Shown here: piece by piece, positions 58,729 through 64,000 of the stretch
Layout: the number at the start of each line of letters is the position of its first letter
Position numbering within the stretch: position 1 is the stretch's first letter
DNA from: Lathyrus oleraceus
Taxonomy: Eukaryota > Streptophyta > Magnoliopsida > Fabales > Fabaceae
Length of the DNA: 64,000 bases
Direction of reading: 5' to 3'
Assembly: GCF_024323335.1 (NCBI RefSeq)
Contig: NC_066584.1
Span: forward strand, 268,824,344 to 268,888,343
The notes under the pieces: generated by a model
Told to the model about the DNA's origin: nothing
Seen by the model: only the letters and a program-made list of their open reading frames with translations
The model's database searches: none
Made by a program: the position numbers and the translations under genes

Positions 58729-59654
58729 TGTAGCGGGGTATTCGTTACCATTAGAGATATTGACTAAATCCAAGGTAAATCATACAAGTCGAGTTGCCAC
58801 CGCACTTCTAGTTATCCAAAGGAATGGTTAGAAAGCGAACAAAAACCTAATAGTTTTATCGAATCAAAAACTAGTAAAAGAGAAACAGGGATCTGGGTAA
58901 GGGGGTTGGTTATGCAATGGGAAGGTGTTAGGCACCCAAAACATCCTAGGTACTCCTAGGGAGCCCTTTTCATACTTGTTGTAAGGTTGTTGTTTTGTGA
59001 AAGTTTATTTGTGCAAACATGATTGAAGAGATGAGAAGAGAATATACAAGTTATTTACATTTTGTGTTTGGATGGATAAACCCATTGCCTACGTACCATC
59101 TTAAAAAGGATTAGGATCAAAACCTCGTAGTTCGGGGTAAAAATCTCAAAATTAGTTGGTGAATTGATTGGTCCAAAAGCCTTAAGGTCTTTTGTTATCA
59201 AAGGGAGAAAACTCAACCTAAAACCACAAATCCACCATGTGAGGATAACTTCAACATGCTAGTGAGGGTTAACCCTATAATAAGCATGGAAGACTCATTG
59301 TCCATCACTAAGGATATAGGTGAGTATTACATCTACCACAAAGATAACTCAAACCTAATAGCTAAAGGTTATGAAAAAGTTTTGATTAGAAAGTGGCCAT
59401 TGAAACCACAAAAAGACATTTGAATGGGTTATATTTACCAATTAGAAGTATATAGAAAATGGTCAAAGTGGACTTAAAGATTCAATTCAAAATAAGTATT
59501 ATGAAAAGAAAGTTTGAAAATCAAAAGCATAAGGCTTAGGTTTCTAATGTTTGAAAAGAAGTGTTAATGTTTGCACAAAAGTTTTGGCTTGGTTTAGAGT
59601 GGAGAGAAGAAGAAGAAGGGCTAAAGTCCTAAGTAAAGCAAAAGGTGAGGGAAG
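58729..59654 (-). repeat. Ogre LTR fragment V
   Basis: Begins TGTAGCGGGG directly after GTCAG (candidate TSD 58724-58728) and follows LTRs X and Y for 926 bp, to GAGGGAAG, the point matching about 2272 of X, where SIRE2 enters. Whether V is a solo LTR or a full element cannot be told here. Confidence 0.78.
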
Positions 59655-61064
59655 TGTAGGTGTTTAATTGGCTGCATTATATGGTAAAACACTAGATGGT
59701 TACTAATGTCTTGACTGATGTCATGACATGTATGTGTGACTACATTGTAGTTACTGCAGGACTAGCTAACACAGGTTTTATTGAATGTCAAACTGGATGC
59801 TGTGACATTCATACCTGTCAACAGATACTAAGGAATAGAACAACAGGTGTTCTGTTAGAACTTAGTATTTATTTCCAGTTTGGTTATCAAGGAAAGACCA
59901 GACCTGGCATAAGGCCTACTGACTGAATGTCAAACTGGATGTTATGACATTCATCATTGACAGCAGCTACTGAACATTAGACAGAGTGGTGCTCTGCTAT
60001 ACTTCAGCATGTAACTTAGTTTGTTCTTCAAGAGAATAACAGAACTAACTTAAGGCCAAATGTGTAAATGTTAAGTTGGACACTTTGACATTTATTAATG
60101 TAAGATGTTACTGTAGTATGGTCATTTTGATCATGTACAGGTCAGCAAAATTGTACAGTCTGTTTTCTGGAAAAACAGACTCAGCATATGGACCTTGATG
60201 TCAAGCTGAATGTCGTGACATTCATTCCTGACAGCATATGCTAAATTGTAGGTTGTTCAGTTTTCTGTTTCAGCTTTTCTTGGGCTATTCTTCAGGAAGT
60301 CAACAGCTTAGAGAAAAACCAGGAAATCAACAACCAAGCTACATTCAATGAACCTAACAAATAGCCTATTTGTTAGTAACCTAAATGTTGAATTTATGGG
60401 AACTCGCGTGACCTTAAATTCAGGAGAATACAGGTGCAAAAGCCCAGGGTACTGCAATATAAAAAGGAAGGCGTTCCTTCATTCAGTTTCGGGGATTTTG
60501 AGGCGTGAAGATTTTGTGTGTCCATCATACTTCACTGCTGTATTTTTGTGAGTCTTGTATTAGACGTATCTTGTAAGCCAAGCCATTATCAAGTAGATGA
60601 TTGTTGTGGCATAGGGTGTTCATTGAGTTGTAAGTGTTGTGTCGCTCAAAGCTTTTAAGCGTGAGTGCTGTGTATCTTGATTAAAGCTGTGAAGCACAAT
60701 CAAGAGTTGTTTGAAGTGTGACTTCAACGTGTCTTTAATATTGGTTAAAGATAGTAATCACTGAGGTGATTGAGGGGGAGTGAGTAGGAACTCTGATCTT
60801 AGGTTAAGATTGAAATTGCATTGGGTAGGGATTAAGTGATAAGTTGTAAACGAGTGAGTTTAGCTTTGAATTGATACTACTAATAGTGGATTTCCTCCCT
60901 GGCTTGGTAGCCCCCAGATGTAGGTCATGTTGGACTGAACTGGGTAAACAATTACTTGTGTTATTTACTGCACTTACTGTTAAGTTCTGCATAATTCCTG
61001 TCTGTGCAGAATTGGACGTCATAACAACCCGTGTGACATCCAAAGTCTGATAACTAGAATTTCA
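59655..61064 (+). repeat. 5' LTR of SIRE2
   Basis: 1410 bp opening TGTAGGTGTT and closing AGAATTTCA. It holds four AATGTC...GACATT inverted motifs (about 59784, 59926, 60067 and 60198) and a TATAAAAAG box at 60458. Confidence 0.75.
60458..60466 (+). promoter_or_regulatory. TATA box of the SIRE2 LTR
   Basis: TATAAAAAG, as in SIRE1. Confidence 0.55.
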
Positions 61065-61066
61065 AT

Positions 61067-61078
61067 TGGCATCAGAGC
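61067..61078 (+). other. Primer binding site of SIRE2
   Basis: TGGCATCAGAGC, two bases after the LTR; one base from TGGTATCAGAGC, the usual initiator-tRNA-Met site of copia elements. Confidence 0.8.
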
Positions 61079-61134
61079 AGGCACCCTGCCTGTGAATTTC
61101 TGGGTGAGATCTAGGGAAGTTACTTTCTAGTACC

Positions 61135-61820
61135 ATGGACAAGGATTTAGGACACTCAAACAGACCACCCATGTTGGATGGCTCTAATTATGATGACTGG
61201 AAGCCTCGTATGATAGCCTTCTTAAGGTCTCTAGACAACAAAGTCTGGAGAGCTGTCAACAAAGGATGGGAACATCCAATGAGGACAGGTGAAGATGGAG
61301 TCAGTGTGCAGATTCCTGAAGAAGAGTGGGACAAGGAGCAAGAGGCATTAGCTCTTGGAAATTCCAAGGCCTTGAATGCATTGTTCAATGGAATCAGTAA
61401 GAACATCTTCAGGCTGGTACACCACTGTGAACTAGCTAAGGAAGTTTGGGATACCCTCAAGGTAACTCATGAAGGTACTTCCAAGGTGAAGATGTCCAAA
61501 CTTCAGATGCTGACCACCAAGTTTGAAAATCTGAGGATGAAAGAGGATGAGACTATTCATGACTTTCACATGAATATTCTTGAAATTGCAAACACCTCTG
61601 GTGGACTAGGTGAGAAAATGGCTGAAGAGAAACTTGTAAGAAAGATTCTCAGGTCCTTGCCTAAGAGATTTGCTATGAAAGTCACAGCCATAGAGGAGGC
61701 GCAGGACATCTACAACATGAAGGTGGATGAGCTCATTGGTTCCCTCCAAACCTTTGAAATGGGCCTGGGTGAGTATGCTGAGAAGAAGAACAAAAGTATA
61801 GCTTTTGTACCTAAAAACCA
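61135..61820 (+). pseudogene. SIRE2 gag, 3'-truncated
   Basis: Open from the ATG at 61135 (MDKDLGHSNRPPMLDGSNYD). It has the copia gag motifs YDDWKPRMIAFLRSLD, KEVWDTLKVTHEGTSKVKMS and ENLRMKEDETIHDFHMNILE, and ends at AEKKNKSIAFVP. Coding sequence stops where it meets the Athila LTR, so the zinc knuckle and all of pol are missing. No lesion lies in the part that remains. Confidence 0.83.
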
Positions 61821-63251
61821 CCTCCACTAAGGCGTCCCACTTTGTGCTTGTGGCGGGCGCCATAGCCTTGTGGCGGGTGCCACAAGAGGAAAACGGTTTA
61901 CTCTATTTTCAAGTTGAAGGGCATCCAAGTCAATTCCACCTTTTTTTATTTGCTTATAAATAGAAACGCGAATTCAGTTTTACAATCACCCAAACTTAGA
62001 GCAGACGAAGATCCAAACTTGGAACAAGGCGAAATCAGAAGCAACTTTGTTTCACTTAGGCATATATTCAGTTTTATAAAGTGGTAATCGCTTCGCATTG
62101 GAGTGTTACCACAATTGTGTAATTGAGTCTGTGATAGAGTCTGTACTCGAGTTTGGAGCACTTTGGAAGGATGTTAATCCTGCCGCCATTTTCTTTTCCG
62201 CATTCAATTTACTCAGCCCTCCGATTGGAGCAGGTTTTTATTACTCGCCTTTACTTTATTTATTTCTCGCACTCGCCTTTACTTTATTTATTTCTCGCAC
62301 TCGCTTTAAATTATTTATTTCCCGCACTCGCCTTTACTTTATTTATTTCTCGCACTCGCTTTAAATTATTTATTTCCTCACACTCGCTTTAAATTATTTA
62401 CTTTCCGCACTCGCTTTAAACTATTTACTTTCCGCACTCGCACTACTTTTATTTATTTTAATGCACTTTTACTTTACCATGTCTAGCTAAATTTATAAGG
62501 CTAGAATGTAAGGACCGTAATTAAACCAGTAATCCGTAAAAATGTTTGTAGAAACACTTAAGGGCTATTTTAACTTTCAAATTTAGTTTTCCCGCACTTC
62601 AATTCTGTTGGGTAAGATCGAAAGCCGTCCAACGTCTTTTTAAACTTAATTGTTTTTAACTATTTCAAAAACAGCGAAAGCGCTTTGTCTGGTTTATTAG
62701 GAGTTTTTAACATAAAAAAGAAAAGAGATTTTAAAACTATTTTCGGACGCGTTTATAAGTTTAGAGTCTGGTTCGTAAGAACCTCTTTTGGTTAAGAAAT
62801 CCAGGTTATAATACTTTTCAACTTAGTCAAGATACTATATTTCTTAAAAATAGGTTTACTACTCTAACGCAATGCGCGCCTTTTTATAAGTGACAATAAG
62901 AGGGTTTGATTAGGGAGTACAACTCGGTTCTGAATACGCGAAAGCGACAGTTCCTGTTAAATTAGTTTTTTTCAAAGTAGGAAACATTGCCCATAAGTAG
63001 TTCTATTAGCAAGTACTTGGATTATCAACTGATTACGTGAATTACATTCGACCCTGTCTTTATTAATTAAATCTATCGAAATACTTTACTTTTTATTTCA
63101 CACTACAAAAAACACTTATTTTGATTACCTTTGATAAACACCATAGCAACAGATAACGATAGATTGACACTTGGTCTCTGTGGTTCGATAATCTTTTATA
63201 TTACTCTGACGCGTTCGTATACTTGCGAACATCAAGTTTTCCAACGCATCA
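61821..63251 (+). repeat. 5' LTR of the Athila element, truncated
   Basis: Matches 34350-35788 closely and ends ACGCATCA. TATAAATAG lies at 61955-61963 and a tandem array at 62245-62450. Part of the GC-rich GTGGCGGGCGCCA motif is duplicated near 61850-61890. Confidence 0.83.
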
Positions 63252-63257
63252 AGTTTT

Positions 63258-63275
63258 TGGCGCCGTTGTCGGGGA
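63258..63275 (+). other. Primer binding site of the Athila element
   Basis: TGGCGCCGTTGTCGGGGA, of the type known for Athila elements (tRNA-Asp class by family knowledge). Confidence 0.82.
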
Positions 63276-63447
63276 CCAATTTCGTCAAATTTCATTTTCC
63301 TGTTGTTATATCGTTTAGACTTAGGTTATTTCCCGCCGGTCGATGCGAAGGACTCGCAGCACCGGAAGTTTAAGTTTAGTAAACCCTCTGGCGGAACCTG
63401 AACGTTACGCTCGCGCACGTTTATTCTTTCATAGAATTAAGAGAGCT

Positions 63448-64000
63448 ATGGCCGAAGATCAAAACCAAAGACCTCTTAAGGACTTCGCTCAACCATCTAA
63501 CGAAGATCCTAGTTCTAGTATAGTAAACCCAATCATCCCAGCCAATAATTTTGAGCTTAAACCATCCCTATTACAACTAGTGCAACAGAGACAATTCGCG
63601 GGTCTCGCTACCGAGAACCCAAACCACATTTTAAAATATTTCTTCAATTAGCAGATACTTTTAAAACCAATGGAGGTTCTCTTGAGGCAATACGTTTAAG
63701 ATTATTCCCTTTTTCCCTCAGAGATAAAGCTCTATCATGGTTAGATTCCCTTCCACCCAATTCCATTACGACTTGGGATAACCTTAGAAGAGTTTTTCTT
63801 GCTAGATATTTTCCCCCGAGTAAGACCGCCGTTCTTCGAAAGCATATAACTAGATTTACCCAAAACCAAGGAGAATCGTTGTTCGAAGCTTGGGAGAGAT
63901 ATAAAGAGTTGTTACGAGCATGCCCACATCATGGTTTAGAAAATTGGTTGATCATTCAAACCTTCTATAATGGACTTCATTACAACACAAAGATGACCAT
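63448..64000 (+). pseudogene. Athila gag, N-terminal part, frameshifted
   Basis: Starts MAEDQNQRPLKDFAQPSNED and is open to a stop at 63651. A frame change near 63630 moves the continuation to another frame, where the Athila gag core is clear: FPFSLRDKALSWLDSLPPNS, RRVFLARYFPPSKTAVLRKH, ESLFEAWERYKELLRACPHH and QTFYNGLHYNTKMT at the window edge. One indel is enough to explain it. Confidence 0.82.

Larger units (their letters stand above)
59655..61820 (+). mobile_element. SIRE/Maximus-type copia element SIRE2, 5' part
   Basis: 5' LTR, PBS and the first 229 codons of gag, then cut by Athila sequence at about 61815-61824. Inserted in LTR V after GGAAG (59650-59654). Confidence 0.82.
61821..64000 (+). 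mobile_element. Athila-type Ty3/gypsy element, 5' part (runs off the right edge)
   Basis: A 5'-truncated LTR (61821-63251), PBS and gag start. The LTR lacks the first 0.26 kb present in the solo copy at 34085, and no TSD is seen at its junction with SIRE2. Confidence 0.82.

Overview
This is plant nuclear heterochromatin made almost wholly of nested transposable elements. I see no ordinary host gene, no rRNA or tRNA gene and no CRISPR array. The elements fit a legume, most likely tribe Fabeae (Pisum/Vicia/Lathyrus/Lens): very large Ogre-type Ty3/gypsy elements (LTRs about 4.8 kb, extra ORF1, intron in the pro-pol region, PBS reading TGGCGACTCTGCTGGGGA), SIRE/Maximus-type Ty1/copia, Athila-type Ty3/gypsy and a Mutator-like DNA element (MULE). 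The genus is inference; no host gene is available to test it.

Layout. 1-10988: 5' part of a minus-strand Ogre (X; ORF1 start, leader, PBS, 5' LTR), with a full-length solo Ogre LTR (Y, 4769-9577) inside its LTR. 10989-12038: piece of an older Ogre-like LTR (Z) that X entered. 12039-15716: another minus Ogre-like LTR (W), inserted in Z. 15717-19165: 3' end of a minus SIRE element (SIRE1: LTR, PPT, env-like ORF), inserted in W. 19166 to beyond 58728: a plus-strand Ogre inserted in the env-like ORF. It carries four insertions: an 8.4-kb MULE in its 5' LTR (23106-31547), a solo Athila LTR in ORF1 (34085-35788), a 12-kb minus-strand Ogre/Tat derivative B in its pol (41402-53376, itself holding a solo LTR at 46603-48302), and a minus Ogre LTR V in its 3' UTR (58729-59654). 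V is broken by a plus-strand SIRE (59655-61820), which is cut by a plus-strand Athila (61821-64000). Target-site duplications (TSDs) support most of these steps, and the longest chain is seven insertions deep.

Most coding content is dead: the Ogre gag-pol, the SIRE env-like ORF, the Athila gag and the MULE transposase carry frameshifts and stop codons. Two reading frames look whole, both inside the MULE: a four-exon gene for a 644-residue plant mobile domain (PMD) protein and a one-exon 89-codon gene of unknown function, each behind its own TATA box. Element B has lost protease, RT and integrase core but keeps its LTRs, PBS, PPT and a gag frame broken by a single stop, as in a non-autonomous, gag-retaining derivative.

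The most interesting signals are: the intact PMD gene beside a ruined transposase; capture of Ogre LTR sequence into both inverted arms of that MULE; near-perfect 54-bp hairpins in those arms whose GCCAATT motif recurs at the PMD promoter; a conserved hairpin in the Ogre leader with a compensatory base-pair change; and a stop at the same ORF1 codon in two Ogre copies. All boundaries were read by eye and may be off by a few bases.
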